64,000 bases of DNA, from the NCBI GenBank assembly GCA_958450325.1, contig OY288259.1:62579932-62643931 (forward strand), read 5' to 3'. Positions within the stretch are counted from its first letter, which is position 1. Each line of letters opens with the position of its first letter. Position numbers and translations under genes: made by a program. Below the pieces are notes generated by a model. It saw only the letters and a program-made list of their open reading frames with translations. It made no database searches and was not told the origin of the DNA. Below are positions 1 to 12,125 of the stretch, in pieces. Origin of the DNA: Agrostemma githago (taxonomy: Eukaryota; Streptophyta; Magnoliopsida; Caryophyllales; Caryophyllaceae).

Positions 1-181
1 TCCTTAGTTGGAGAGATTTTAATTCGTCTAGGAACGGAAATGGAAAATACAAATCGCAAGGTGCCTAGAGGAGTTAGCTTCAACCTGAGATTTTAATCGT
101 GCTTGAAGCTTGCCTTTTAGATATGAAGGCTCAAAGTGTTACACTTTTAAACCTCTATCTAACACATGATTTCCATTATAG

Positions 182-2824
182 GGTGGGTACTACAATACAA
201 CAATGTCTTCGGATATTGATGGAAGAGAAAGCTTAAGTAACGTCAGCACGTTGGATTCTCTGTTTAAGCAAAAACATCAGGAGACTGCAGGTGATCACTC
301 ATCTTACAGGCAGAACACTGTGCCACCAAGATCGCAGGAAGCAGTCGAGAAGGAACAACAAACAAGAGAGATTGACGACTTATATTGGACTTCAGATGAT
401 GAAGTTGTTAACTTCATAGAAAATACAAAAGGTGATTTCCCTAGAGCACAAGAGCAAGAACCTCCCAAGACTTTAGTTGAGCAACTAAAGAGGGAGATTC
501 TTGAATTGCAGAGAAAAGCGGATGTAACTGATATAGAGTTGCAGTCATTGAGAAGACAGGTGGTGAAGGAAACCAAAAGGGGACAGGAGTTATCAGGGCA
601 GGTAGTTAAGCTGAAAGAAGAAAGAGAAGCATGGAGAATGGAATCTGAAAAACTCAGGTCACACCAAAAAGTTAGTAATGGCGCTCGGCATCCACAGGAG
701 ATGGGGATAAAAAATCTGAAATCAAGTCATTCTATGAATGAAATTGAAGAAGATCTAAACCATGCGAAGGGCGTTAATAGAGCCTTGCGTTCACAACTAA
801 GAAAGACACAAGATTCAAACTCGGAATTAATTCTCGTGGTGAGAGACCTGGAAGACAAGCTGGATAAGAGGGAGAAAGAACTAGCCAATATTTCCAAGAA
901 ACTGCAAGAAGTTAAGAAAGGAAGTGAGATTACTGATAAGGATTCTGAGAATGGACTGGACAGTGATGAAGATTTGAAAGAAACAAGTACACTTCAAGAG
1001 CAAATCAAGAATCTCCAGAATGAAATGGAGAGCCATATCGAAGAAAAGAGACAGCTAGAGGAGCAAATCGAACAGCATGGTCGAGATTATGAGATTTCGA
1101 AGAAAGATAATAATGATCTTTCTTCGAAATTTAATCAAAAGCAGCTAGACTTGATCAAGAAAGAAAGAGAGTGTACTCAGAGTCTACGTAAATTGGAAGA
1201 GCTCGAAACTCAGATAGCAAGGTTGGAAAAAGTAATAAGGAAGCAAGCTGAAGAGTTTTCAGAAAATTCAGACACGATAATTGACCTCGAAACTGAGGTA
1301 CTTAATTTAAGGAATGAGCTGGAAAGGCAGGCCACAGAATTTGAAGATGAGATCAAAGCAATGAGCAATGACCAAGTAAATCTAGAGGAAAGAGCCCTTC
1401 GTGCAGAGGAGAACTTGAGAAGGACAAAATTCGATAATGCTTCTGCAACCCAGAAGCTACAAGAAGAATTCCGTGAACTCTCTGAGGAATTAGCATCTAA
1501 ATTCATCGAAAATGAAGAACTGGCTATAAAGGCGGAGGCTGAGGCCAGTGAATTACGGGATCATATAACCATTTTGGAAGAGCATCTTCAGAAAACTACT
1601 CGGGAACTTGAGTTAGTCCAAGATCAATGTGAAACTGAGATGGAAAAGATTTCGAGTCAGCTGAAAGAGAAAGAAAAGGAACTTGAGCAACTATTACATT
1701 CCCACAAAGATGAGAGTGCACAAATGTCAAGATCCCATGAGAAATTGGAGGAGAAATGTGAAGCTATATCAAAAGAGAGTCAAACACTCAGAATGGAAGT
1801 GGAAAGACTTACAGAAGAAAATTACTTCTTGATAAAACAGTTAGAAGAAACGAAGACATTAGTTGATGAAACGAAGACAAACCTTGAAGAAATAAAGAGT
1901 GACCGAGATGAATCAAAAAGTAAATATAGCTCGGCACTGGCAGAACTTAAGCAAAGTCGAGACGAACTGAAAGGTTTAAGAACCTTAACGGGAAAAGTAG
2001 ATGAATTAGCAGGAGTACAAGCACAGTTAGAAGACCTTCAATCTCAGCACAATGAAATGAAAACTCGATTGTCAGACATAAAATCAGATAATGAGAATCT
2101 ACGAAAGCAGATCAGTAGACATAAGGAAAATATACAGAAGAAGGACACTGAAATAGCTCATCTCGAAAAGTTCAAGGACAGCAGCTCTAAAGAGATATCT
2201 TCTCTCAAGGAGAAAGTCAAGCAGCTTAAGGTGAGTTTTCTATGCTCCATCACCTATTTACTAGTCATTTCTGTGTTTCATCAACTACCTTCTCATAGGT
2301 TATTTGGGTAGGACGATTCCTGTCATCGATTCAAATTATTGGAGGTAAACCTAATCCTATACTGTCAATATACACAGGCAGTAAGACCAGTCGGAATATC
2401 TTCTGAAAATGGTAACAAGACAGAGGAGAAAAAACTTGGCACAGTAAAAAAGGCACCACAAGCATCGTCTTTAGGGAAAACCCTGCAGAACGGAAGTAGT
2501 AAAACAACTGCAGAAAGGTCCGGGTTCATAATTTCAACTACTGAATTTGACTAGTGGCATGAAAACTTGTAGATTAACATTCTATAATTTTGTATATGCA
2601 GTCGGAGAGAAACCTGTACAGAGAAGAAAGCCCCAGATTCTCGGACTAGTGACCTACTATCAGAAGTAGCATTGCTGGTGGAGAAGAACAGATCAACAGA
2701 AGATGAACTAAAAGAATTGCAGGAAAAATATTCAGAGGTAAGCTTAAAGTTTGCCGAGGTGGAAGGTGAGAGGCAACAGCTTGTAATGACCATACGTAAC
2801 TTAAGGAACGGCCAAAGAAAATAA
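182..2824 (+). CDS. Long coiled-coil protein of the plant NT-C2/myosin-heavy-chain-related family, 3' exons only
   Basis: I read exons at 182-2230, 2378-2517 and 2602-2824 (stop TAA 2822-2824). The first opens after a TTATAG acceptor, ends at AAG/gtgagt, and joins the next in phase 0. The second junction (phase 2, donor at 2518) is less certain. The product is almost wholly charged heptad coiled coil. Two blocks are typical of the Arabidopsis At5g41140/At1g63300 group: ELQSLRRQVVKETKRGQ near the start, and EVEGERQQLVMTIRNL at the very C-terminus. Those proteins carry an N-terminal NT-C2 membrane-binding domain, which would lie upstream of this window. A methionine at 203 is in frame, but the upstream acceptor suggests it is internal. 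The likely role, from the family only, is a cytoskeletal or membrane-tethering scaffold. Nothing in sequence suggests decay. Confidence 0.72.
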
Positions 2825-3099
2825 TTCTTTTACTGTGATGGTTTGAAAGCGTGCAAGATAAAGGGTTTGGCAACACAAAAGAGAGGTGCATGATCGTAAG
2901 ATATGAAGCATTGGATTGTTCAATCATTGTATCAGATACTGTATCGATGAATCAACTGTCAAATGTATTTCACCTCGTCTATAAGAGTTACGCTCCCCAT
3001 AAAGGCCGTATATCTTTGCTTACTACTCAAAAATTCTCGAGCTATACTTTTCATACAGCTATTTTGATACTAGATACAACAAACGAGTAAGACACATCC

Positions 3100-3146
3100 A
3101 GATAGTTAATGAACTTTAATAAAAAAAAAAAAGATAGTTAATGAAC
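3100..3146 (+). repeat. A-tract flanked by a 15-bp direct repeat (retroposon tail scar)
   Basis: AGATAGTTAATGAAC occurs at 3100-3114 and again at 3132-3146, enclosing only TTTAAT plus an A-run. This is what remains when a LINE-mobilised insertion is almost completely 5'-truncated: a target-site duplication around a bare poly(A) tail. Slippage of a short repeat is the alternative. Confidence 0.5.
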
Positions 3147-3333
3147 ATCAGAAAACGCTTTTGATCTCCAAAACCTTACTTGTTCAATAAATTTGCATGA
3201 ATAAACACTTATAGTCTTATACAACACAACAAAGCGGAAGATCAGCTTGCTAAATCGAACTAAGTACAGTTATGGATGATTCAATGTATACCTTCATATA
3301 AACGACGGAGAGGGGAAGATTAAGCAACAAACC

Positions 3334-3407
3334 TTAATGAGGCCATCACCAATCAGCGTATTCGAATTTGAAGCTCCAATTGTCTTCATACTGCGTGTAT
3401 CGTAATC
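3334..3407 (-). other. Possible orphan first coding exon on the minus strand
   Basis: Reading the minus strand, a TTTCAG acceptor near 3408 is followed by a short open stretch. It contains an ATG and about 19 codons (starting MKTIGASNSN) ending at AAG/gtttgt. No continuing exon was found downstream, and I do not recognise the peptide. It could be a displaced gene fragment or chance. Confidence 0.2.
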
Positions 3408-3907
3408 TGAAACGTTGATCAACTCGATTCAGAAGTGTTTCAAAGCTAAAAGGCCTATTCCATATAACTAGTTGACGAAAAGAAAACAATGATAGAGATC
3501 ATATAGACCTCCGAGTCTTCAAAGAACTCGATATTAATAACTCGATCAAGCTTAATCCACATTCTTCAATTCGTGAGCAATTCAATCACAAGAAAAAAGG
3601 GATTTGAGCAGCAGGAACCTGAAAATTGACAGAAGATACTGTAAGATGGAGTAATCAACGTACATATTAACCTAAAAATGACCGATTACAAAATAAACTC
3701 AGAGTTCGGAATGAAACTTCAGAAACCTAAAATTCGAAGTATTACAAGATCGACCCACGAAATGTAAAATTGACGTATTAGAAAATCAACACAGAAAAAT
3801 TCGAACAGAATTTCAGAAACCTAAAACTGGTGTAGCACAAGATGAACACAACAAATTCGGAACGAAATTCAGAAACTTGAAATTGAAATTCCGGACACAA
3901 AAAAAAA

Positions 3908-4280
3908 GCGTGCCCCCATTTGAGTGTCTACAGACTACGACATCTTGGCCGCTTCAATTACACACCTATTTGTTTCAAGATCGAAGTTTCTGCTAATTCA
4001 AGGCTACCCAACAATCCCAATTTCGTAATTCTATCATATGCTCAATCTCTTTGTTTCTCCAAACACTTAAACCCTAGAAAATTCAGCTACCCAGATTTCA
4101 CTGTACCATAGTTTTTCGATTAGTTTCTGAATTCTGATGAATAGAGCAATGTTATGAGTTGGGTAAGTAATCTTGTACGGAGTATTCAATTAACTGGAAC
4201 GAATGAAACTTTTCCTAGGTTTTGTCAATTTTATGAGTTGGTTAAGTAATACTATTGTGTTGAATTAATTGGAAAGATTG
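3908..4280 (+). repeat. Diverged copy of the PPR gene leader
   Basis: This stretch aligns with 12505-12930, the leader of the PPR gene. Shared features in the same order include GTGCCCCCATTTGAGT, a run on CCGCTTCAATTACACACC, a TAAACCCTAG telo-box, and ATGAGTTGGGTAAGTAAT with its splice-donor-like GTAAGT. The copy is diverged by scattered substitutions and indels, and no PPR coding sequence follows it. It is a partial duplication of a promoter/5' leader, about 8.6 kb from the related copy. Confidence 0.72.
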
Positions 4281-5230
4281 AAAATTAGGAGGAGAGATTA
4301 AGCGATTATGAAACTGAGAGCAGCAAGCACAACACAAATGGAGGAAACCAAGGTAGAAGTAGTGATGAATAATGGCGGGTTGTGAATTGTGAATTTCGAA
4401 TCAAAGTCAAATTTTTCATTGGCGCCTTCCTTTTAATCTAACTTTGTGGGCTTAATTTAGACACATTCATAGATTTATTGGTTTGGGCTTTAAGTGTGGA
4501 CAAACTAAAAAACACAGACAAACAACTCAATCTTCAACCAATCCAATGCAATAAATCTATGAATGAGCCCAAATTCTTGTTTACGATGGAATTTATAATC
4601 TGTGTATCATCCATTCAATTCTTTACCTGAGGAGAAAAAAGTGGATCCAGGTAATGAATTGAATAGAGGGAGAGAGGTAATATTATACAATTAGGACCGT
4701 CAATGAGTCGATCTAAACTTGAACTCGGTGAGCTTGGACTCGACTCATATTTTTTAACTAAGTCAAGGTCGAACTCGAGCTAAACTTTGACCGAATCAAT
4801 TCTAAGGACTCTACGAACCGAGCCTAATCATTTACTGTACTATACTTGGGAGTTGGGAGTATATAGGAGTAGGTTAGAAATAATACAAAGACAATATGTT
4901 GACTATTGTTGCATAATAAGGATAACTTGCATTAGGTAGTATATTGACACCAATTTTGATGATGGTTATGAATATATTATCTTCATAGTAATGACAATTC
5001 ATTTTCTATCATAAAGTGATTTTGGATATCTTCTGAGGTTAGTCTCATATGTCACATATTATATAAGTATGAGAATGATAAGACATACGAGAACATACAT
5101 CAAATACTCCATCATCCAAATCTCTTGATAAATTTTGAGTGTATCATCGAGTTCCAACTCCAAATGGTTGAGTACACAATCTTTTAGAAGTGTTGTGTGA
5201 CTGGGGGACGACGTTCCGATTTGTACCGTA
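4281..5230. other. Intergenic spacer with a 17-bp perfect inverted repeat
   Basis: No gene is supported here. The arms at 4464-4480 and 4549-4565 are perfect reverse complements, separated by 68 bp, with weaker similarity outside. This looks like a MITE remnant or foldback. The rest is AT-rich upstream sequence of the stress gene. Confidence 0.45.
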
Positions 5231-5543
5231 GTCGGGGCGATTTCATTTCTCATTCAGTGACTTTCATACCACGACACAACAACGTGTATTTACTAATTAT
5301 ATATCGCCCTGCAGCGACCTTATATTTTCAAAAGGATGGACACTATTTCTCAAGTAGAGGAGCAAGCTAAGGACGTGTGGGTCTAGAGAATACGTGTGTA
5401 GCAAAAAACAAAGACACCACAACGCACAGGTGGCACTCCATACATTTAAAACCCCCCATCACGCCATTCTAATTCTACTACCAGTACTTCAAAAAAACCC
5501 CAAAACAAGAGGAGGAGGAGGAGGAAGAATTGATCATAGTAAG
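5231..5543 (+). promoter_or_regulatory. Putative promoter/5' UTR of the LTI65/CAP160-like gene with ABRE-like cores
   Basis: ACGTGT cores, as in abscisic-acid response elements, lie at 5282-5287, 5373-5378 and 5392-5397. A GTCGG core (CCGAC on the other strand, the DRE/CRT core) lies at 5231-5235. An A/T-rich TATA-like stretch is near 5433. RD29B/LTI65 genes are classically driven by paired ABREs, so the arrangement fits ABA and osmotic or cold induction. Individual motifs are short and only suggestive. Confidence 0.42.
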
Positions 5544-8500
5544 ATGAATACTCAAATGGAACGTCCTACGCTTCATGGCGACCACCCTGTCCCTGTCCCT
5601 CATCCCGGAGTCGGAGTACAACACTCTGGTACGTATGTACTGTATGACTTATGACTACTTCACATTGTCTGTCTTTTCGTCTTAGTCATTTATTTTCCCG
5701 TTTTTATGTTACCCTACGTTTAATTTTATCCCTCCGATCCGGTAGTATACATCTCTTAACCACACACACAGTACACACTTTGTGAATATTGGACTCCGAC
5801 TTGAGTAATGAAGGCCCTTTCTTTACTTTACTTCATTTAAATCAAAGGTTAGTTTAATCGGGCTGAATTATAAAATACATTAGTGGCTGTCCCATTTGGA
5901 TTTGGATTTGGAATTGAAATCAGGCCCAAATCCAAGCTAATCCAATTCAGTTAGAAAAAAGCCTCATTTCAAATCTCTAGCTTCTGAATCCTAAATACTC
6001 CGTATTTTTCTGCCATGGATCTTGCTCGAGCTTCCTCCTACTTCATCTCGTCATTCTTCTTTTTCCTAAATCATCTCGCCTTGCCGCCATTTCTACTGTA
6101 ATTTTGCTTCTCTCTACTTCTCACTTTGTTCCTCTTGCCATTTCTTCTTTTAGACTGATTTTTCCTAATTGTTTGATTATTATTTTTGTGTAATTATTCC
6201 ATTTTTGCGTTTTTTTCTTGCTGTCATTGTTTTTACTGTAATTGTTCTTATATGTTATACGAAAATTTATCATGTGAAATACCGTATTTTATAATATGAT
6301 AATTATAAAACCGTCTCACGTCAGAATTTGTGCTTTAAGTGTTAATCATGATTGTTAGGGGTTGCCTTTATGATTATTCTGCTTAACTACTGATTGATTG
6401 TGCTGTTGTGAGCCTTTAAATATTTTGATATTCTTGGAGTATAGCTCTTCAAAAATTAAGGTGCGAAATTGGGGGATGAATGTGTGAATTGAATGATATT
6501 GTGATTTTTGCAATTTTCTTATTTCTTAGTAGCTGCTGATTTATAGGTTTTTGACTCTTAAGACAAGAAAATGGGTGATGAAATGAATGGTATTGAGTCG
6601 AAGAAGCGTGCTAGTATGATGACGAAGTCGAGTTATTTTCGATTATTTTAGGTTTTATAAATATGATATTGTGTTCATGGCATCACATTCAATATTGAAT
6701 GGAAATAGTGTCATGCGAGCATGAACGTCTTCTAAAAAGAAAATATTGGATGGATACATTAATGAGCATTACACTTTGTGGGATAAGCCGCATCCTTCTC
6801 TAAACTTTGTGGGATAAAAAACACAAAAACTTTTTAAGTGATTTAATTACATTCATGGTTATTGATTCATTTGATGCATTGAAAAGGTGAAGAAACAGAA
6901 CAGCATGGTGAAAAGAAATCAGTGTTGAAGAAAGTAAAGGCCAAGGCCAAGAAGATTAAGGATTCTATCAAATGCCACGTTGGGCATAGTCACGATGTGG
7001 AGGATGAAGACGAAATGGTTACTGATCGTGATGTCCATGGTGTTCCCGGTATGTAAAATCTTTGTTCTGATCCCTCCCTTCTGTCGTCCCACGCACTTTT
7101 ATTGTCCCTCGTTTGACCTTGACCTTGACCATGACTCGTTTTGTCAAGTCTACTTAGTACGGAGTATTAAGCAACAGCCAACATAACCGAGTCTGATAAT
7201 CTTGCAGTTACACATGGAGTTGGAAGTACTACAGCCAAAGCAGAGACAACAGGGAAGCACGGAAGTAACATTGTCGAAAAGACAACAGTCAGCGGTCAAG
7301 TACAAAACCCGGGTGTTAACCGGGCATTTAATAATACTACTACTACTGCAGCACATTATGTCTCTGGACAGGATGATGAAACATTAGAGTCGGACCATGG
7401 GCCTACACATATAGATGTTATTGCCTTGGGTGGAGCTCATAGGCCCAAACTTGGGGGTATTATTCATGAAAATGAACCCCATGCACCGGAAAATGTGGTA
7501 GAAAGAGTGAATCCAGCTAGTCACCGGACCAATCTCGTTAACCCGACGACAATTGGAGGTAAGGTTGATCATGTTCAACTAAAGTGCTCACTAAATAAAC
7601 TAAAGTGGTGTATTATCTGATTTCGTAATTGACTTAGCTGCAATGTAATCTTGCAGCTACACACGGGACTACTGCGATTGCGATCCGAGAGGAGATGGCA
7701 CAGCAGCAAGGAACTAGCATCTGTGAAAGAACAGTGATCGATAGTCACGTGCCAGTGAGCAGCAGCCAGGTCTTCGATACTAAAACCGCACACTATGTAC
7801 CCGGGGAAGAGAAGACCTTGAGTTGGTCAAGGACCGATAAACAAACGCCAACACTGTTAGGGTCTGACAATCAAGCGCAAGGGCTCAGACATAAACCGGT
7901 TCTTACCCCTCATTCAGGTGGAAACGAAAGGTGCGAAATTGGGGGAAATCATCCTGCGCTGAAATCGGGTGAAAAAGCCGAAAGTCACTCACCCTTGAGC
8001 AACAAGGGTGCTCATCGGGTCTTCGATACTTCAACTCCACATTATGTACCTGGACCGGAGGAGAAGCTGGCCTATGGGTTAGGTCATAAATCTGTTCTTG
8101 GAGCTCAGTCCGGTGCAACTGATAGGCCCAATATTGGAGACGTTTTCGAGAAAGATCATCATGCACCCAAAACTCTTGAAGAAGATATTTATCCTGGTAT
8201 TCATCGGACTGATCACACATATCCAACAAGCGGATGTAAGATTATATATTTCACAATTTTTATTTATTTATTACAAGTATTTTTTTTTCCAAAACATCAC
8301 GGTTTTAGTTGAGATACTTCATTTATCCAAAAGTCATGTCAATCCTGGCAGCCTCCAAAAATCTGATAACGGACATTAAACTGTGTAATATCGTATATTG
8401 TAGCTGTTCAAGGCATATCTACTAACAAAGCGGACATAGCAAGGTCACATGCAACCAACCTCGGTGAAAAAGCCGCAATAGGAGGTGATCCCCAGGTCTT

Positions 8501-10529
8501 CGATACTACAACTACACATTATGCTTCTCCTAAGCAGGAGCCAGAGCCCTTGAGTTGGTCTCGAATGGAGAAACAAACCCATTTAGGGTCCTACAAAGAG
8601 CCAGGTCATCATCATTCGGGTGGGAGTTATAGCACCGGAGATTTAGGAGTTGGTCATAAGCCTAAACTTGGAGGCTTTCTCGAGAGAGATCCTCACGCCT
8701 CAGAAAATTCACCCAAAAACGTGCTTCCATCTAGCTATCAGGCTATGGCCGCTGTCACAGGTAATGTTTGGGCACCAGCCCAAGACGTTGGGCTTGGGCT
8801 AGGACAAGGAGGAAAGACCTCAAAGCCTCACGGGGGTTATCTCGAGGACAGGGCGATCACTGAGGAAAGACCTTACCCACATTCAAGCATCGCTCATCGG
8901 GTTATAGATAAAGGTCAAAATCGAGATTATGGGAATCTTGGGGAAGTGAGATCAACAGGATTGGAGAAAGACCCTCATGCTCCCAGAGACATGGGAGAAA
9001 TCGGTCGTGCTGAATATCATCAGTCTAAGGTCATTGACCCGTCAGGCAGGGGTAAGTGATCGTTTATCCTGAAATTCGACTTACTGAGATTTTTTAAGCA
9101 CGCGACCTGCCACGCTGCTGATTTGAGGCCCAACTATTGTATTTACATACTATCAGTCGAGTTATTATTGAAATTCTTCATTGTGATCCCTTTTTAATCG
9201 AATCTTCGTGTGTGTCGTGGTTTGTCAGGTGGTGAAGAAGCAGGAGTCACCCCGATCCTACACCAATTCGGAAAGATGGATATCCATGATGAAAAGCTCC
9301 AAATACTACCGGAGTCGAATAATCCGACCATGTACACGGGAAGCCACGATCAATTCAGTCCGGAGCCTACCTCCCTTGAGTCACACATACCCGACTCCAA
9401 TACAAAGATGGGGAATCCGACCATGTACACTGGAAGCCACGATCAGTTCAGTCCGGAGCCAGTCACTTCCGATACAAGTACCTTCCTTCAGCAACAAGCT
9501 GAAGATTACTCAGGATTCTACAACGAGAAAAATCGGGAACAGGATCAAGAACACGACAGCAACTACACAAATGTGATGTCGTCTGCTGCCTCGGAGCTTG
9601 CCCACAAAGCAAAGCTGGTCGCTAGTTCCGTCACATCGAAGCTAGGATTCAACAGAAACACTGAAATCGAAACTGAAATCCCTACTGACACCTTGAGTGT
9701 TCCATCGGAACAACAATCACTTCATGAGCCACTTGACGACCAACCGGTCCCTGGTGGATATGGAGAGAGTCTACCAACCATCTCGACTGCGGTCGCTGAC
9801 ACCCTTACAAAGGCCAAGGACGCTGTAGCTTCGAAATTAGGCTATGGTGGCGAGAGTGGGACCGGCGATGCTAGTGATGTCCGACCGAGGGAATCAAATG
9901 TCTGGTCTTTCGGTGATTATGAAGAGGGTGAAGAGGTTGAAGAAGCCCGGCTTGGGCAATCGAATATCGAGACTATAGAAACGACTGTGGCATCAAAGCT
10001 GCTTGGTTCAGGCACCAAGGGTGAGGGTGAGTCTACCTTAGAATCGGACAAGGGTGTTTCAGTGAAGGAGTATTTGGTGGAGAAACTGAAGCCCGGAGAG
10101 GAAGATCAAGCCTTGTCTAAAGTCATTACGGAAGCCTTACCCCTTCATAAGCATGAAGATGAGAATGAAATCAGCCTCGGAGTAGGAGACGAAATGATGG
10201 ATGAAATCGGCCTCGGACATGTAGTGGATGAAGCGATGGATGTGGAGGAGTTTGGGGACGAAGCAATGAAGGTCGAGATAGAAGGACAGAAGATAGAGAC
10301 GGGTCTAGACACGAAGACAGAGGTGGTGATAAAAGAGCAAGTGTTGGAGCCAGAAGAAATGGTGGCCCACCGCCTTGTCGGAGCTGAGGATATTATCTAT
10401 GATGATAGTCATAGTCTGGCACAAGCTAACCCAGCTGGGAAAAGTGTGATGGATAGGATCAAAGATGCTACGGGGTCTTTGTTTAGCACGAGCGGCGCAC
10501 CAGGTGACCGGACCGTTGAAGGTGTGTAA
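5544..10529 (+). CDS. CAP160: LTI65/RD29B-family cold/dehydration-responsive protein (CAP160-like)
   Basis: Six exons join in frame: 5544-5628, 6887-7048, 7208-7558, 7657-8235, 8404-9051 and 9229-10529. They give 1041 residues. Every intron is phase 1, so all internal exons are multiples of three. Exon 2 encodes the basic family block SVLKKVKAKAKKIKDSIK followed by HSHDVEDED, as in Arabidopsis LTI65. Exons 3-5 repeat a module with FDT..HYV, GHKPKLGG and (D/E)PHAP signatures. Exon 6 has two copies of YTGSHDQFSPE (about residues 643 and 674) and the family C-terminal block around KEYLVEKLKPGEEDQALS. The protein is hydrophilic, low in hydrophobics, with no signal peptide or membrane span. Known family members are induced by ABA, cold and drought and probably protect cell structures; the biochemical role is unsettled. 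The symbol is by similarity to the spinach protein, which I recall as shorter. Confidence 0.85.
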
Positions 10530-10640
10530 TATATCTTTTTCCTGTCGGTCTTTATTTGTTTATTTGTTTAGCACGAGCGGCGCACCAGGTGACCGGACTG
10601 TTGAAGGTGTGTAATATATCTTTTTCCTGTCAGTCTTTAT
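10479..10640 (+). repeat. Tandem 85-bp duplication across the stop codon of the CAP160-like gene
   Basis: The segment beginning TTTAGCACGAGCGGCGCACC near 10482 recurs 85 bp later near 10567, with only single-base differences. Each unit contains the last codons, the TAA stop and the start of the 3' UTR. The second copy is therefore untranslated unless the first stop is bypassed. Confidence 0.85.
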
Positions 10641-11233
10641 ACGCACTGAACGACATTACCATATGTACTCGTCGACTTCTTAATCGGTGATCTATAGCTA
10701 GACTGTGTTGGTTTTGCTTACATGTTCTGCTTTGTAGCAGCGGGGAATGAATGGCCGGAGAGGAACATGCGGACTGAATTCCGACAGGAGCATAATTGAA
10801 ATGCGAGGGAGGATTAACGAGTGCGACACGAGCACAACACAAGACCTTCAGATCTTTGGTTTAAATTTGTCTTTCTGTATTTTTTTTCAACTTGTAACTG
10901 ATGCAGCAAGTGAGGAGCATCATCCTGTAATTTAAGACTGCATTCTCTGTTTGTGTGTAGTATTTACAGGTTTTACGGAATGAGCATTAATCACGTAATT
11001 TGCGAAACGGCTTGGCCATGAATACTGCGCTTTACCCATGTGAGGGTTCGAGCCCTTTGCAGAATGAGAATTATAGTCTCGATGATTGTTAGAGTGATTC
11101 GCAAGGGTACGAAGATAATCCTCACAAGGAGAGATTTTCCACAAAAAAATCACCATGAAGTTCAGCAATTCCTCTAGAAAATGATTGTTATAAGACGATT
11201 TTTCTTAATCATAGGTGAACTCATTTTGGGTAA
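10641..11233. other. 3' UTR and spacer downstream of the CAP160-like gene
   Basis: AT-rich sequence with no supported coding region. A GGGTTCGAGCCC stretch near 11044 resembles a tRNA B-box, but no tRNA fold surrounds it. Confidence 0.45.
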
Positions 11234-12125
11234 TCTATATACTAAGAAAATAACAACTTTCTAAGTATTATTTCTAAAGGAAGTTAAATAAATAATACTT
11301 TAAAATAAATTGGTAATCCATTACATTTCATAGATGATAATAAAATCATCAAAATGATAAATTTATAGTATCTTAGCTTCACACTAGAAAAATATATTCG
11401 TTTCTTTTTTCTAAATAACGTTTTTGTTTTTCGAGTTGAATCGCTAGAGATTAATTTTTATAAAAATGTGGAAATAGTCCAATCCCTATATACTAAGAGA
11501 ATAACAACTTTCTAAAAAATTTTCTTCAAAATGTATTATTTCTAAAGATGGAAGTTAAACAAATACTGTAGTACTTTCAAATAAATTGGTAACCCATTAC
11601 ATTTCATAGATGATAATAAAATCATCAAAATGATAAATTTATAGTATCTTAGTTTCACACTAGAAAAATATATTCGTTTCTTTTTTCTAAATAACGTTTT
11701 TGTTTTTCGAGTTGAATCGCTAGAGATTAATTTTTAAAAAAATGTGGAAATAGTCCAATTTCTATGAGTATTTTATAAAAAAAAAAAAATACTATTAAAC
11801 CATTTAAGAAGAAAAAAAATCATATGAATGTTCAATTCTCAGTATTAATTCATATATACTCGTATGTATTATGAGGGAATTAAGTGTTTCGAAATATGAG
11901 AATAACATAAATAAAAATATACTTTGTAGATATAATATTTTCATCTAAACATACATTTATTAATTTTACTCTATTACCTTGATCGCTTATCAATTCCTGT
12001 GAAATTTTTCTCTCCAAATTGAGGAACGTAAACATTAATATACTTCTAATTTAAAATCTTAAATTAGCATGCTACAAAGTAAATTTAATGTATACTGTGC
12101 GTTTATGCACGAGGCCTATACTAGT
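11234..12125 (+). mobile_element. Non-autonomous Helitron
   Basis: The 892-bp element begins TCTATATACTAAG immediately after an A and ends CCTATACTAGT immediately before a T, which is the A/T insertion preference of Helitrons. About 11 bp inside the 3' CTAGT end is a short hairpin (GTGC at 12097-12100 with GCAC at 12107-12110). There is no terminal inverted repeat or target duplication. No Rep/helicase ORF is present, so it would depend on proteins supplied by another element. Confidence 0.72.
11235..11762 (+). repeat. Tandem duplication of the Helitron 5' end
   Basis: The terminal sequence CTATATACTAAGA and about 250 bp following it occur at 11235-11485 and again at 11486-11762. Similarity is high, with a short insertion in the second unit. 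The element therefore carries two potential 5' termini. Confidence 0.8.

Larger units (their letters stand above)
2825..3907. other. 3' flank of the coiled-coil gene and AT-rich spacer
   Basis: After the stop codon there is ordinary AT-rich 3' UTR-like sequence, then spacer. Apart from the small TSD-flanked A-tract at 3100-3146 and a possible orphan exon on the minus strand at 3334-3407, I see no supported gene. Confidence 0.5.

Noticed and set aside
10747..10935. Small ORF in the CAP160-like 3' region
   Set aside because: Lies in the 3' UTR, with no homology or splice support.
11030..11070. tRNA-like GGGTTCGAGCCC segment
   Set aside because: No acceptor stem, D-arm or anticodon arm can be formed around it.
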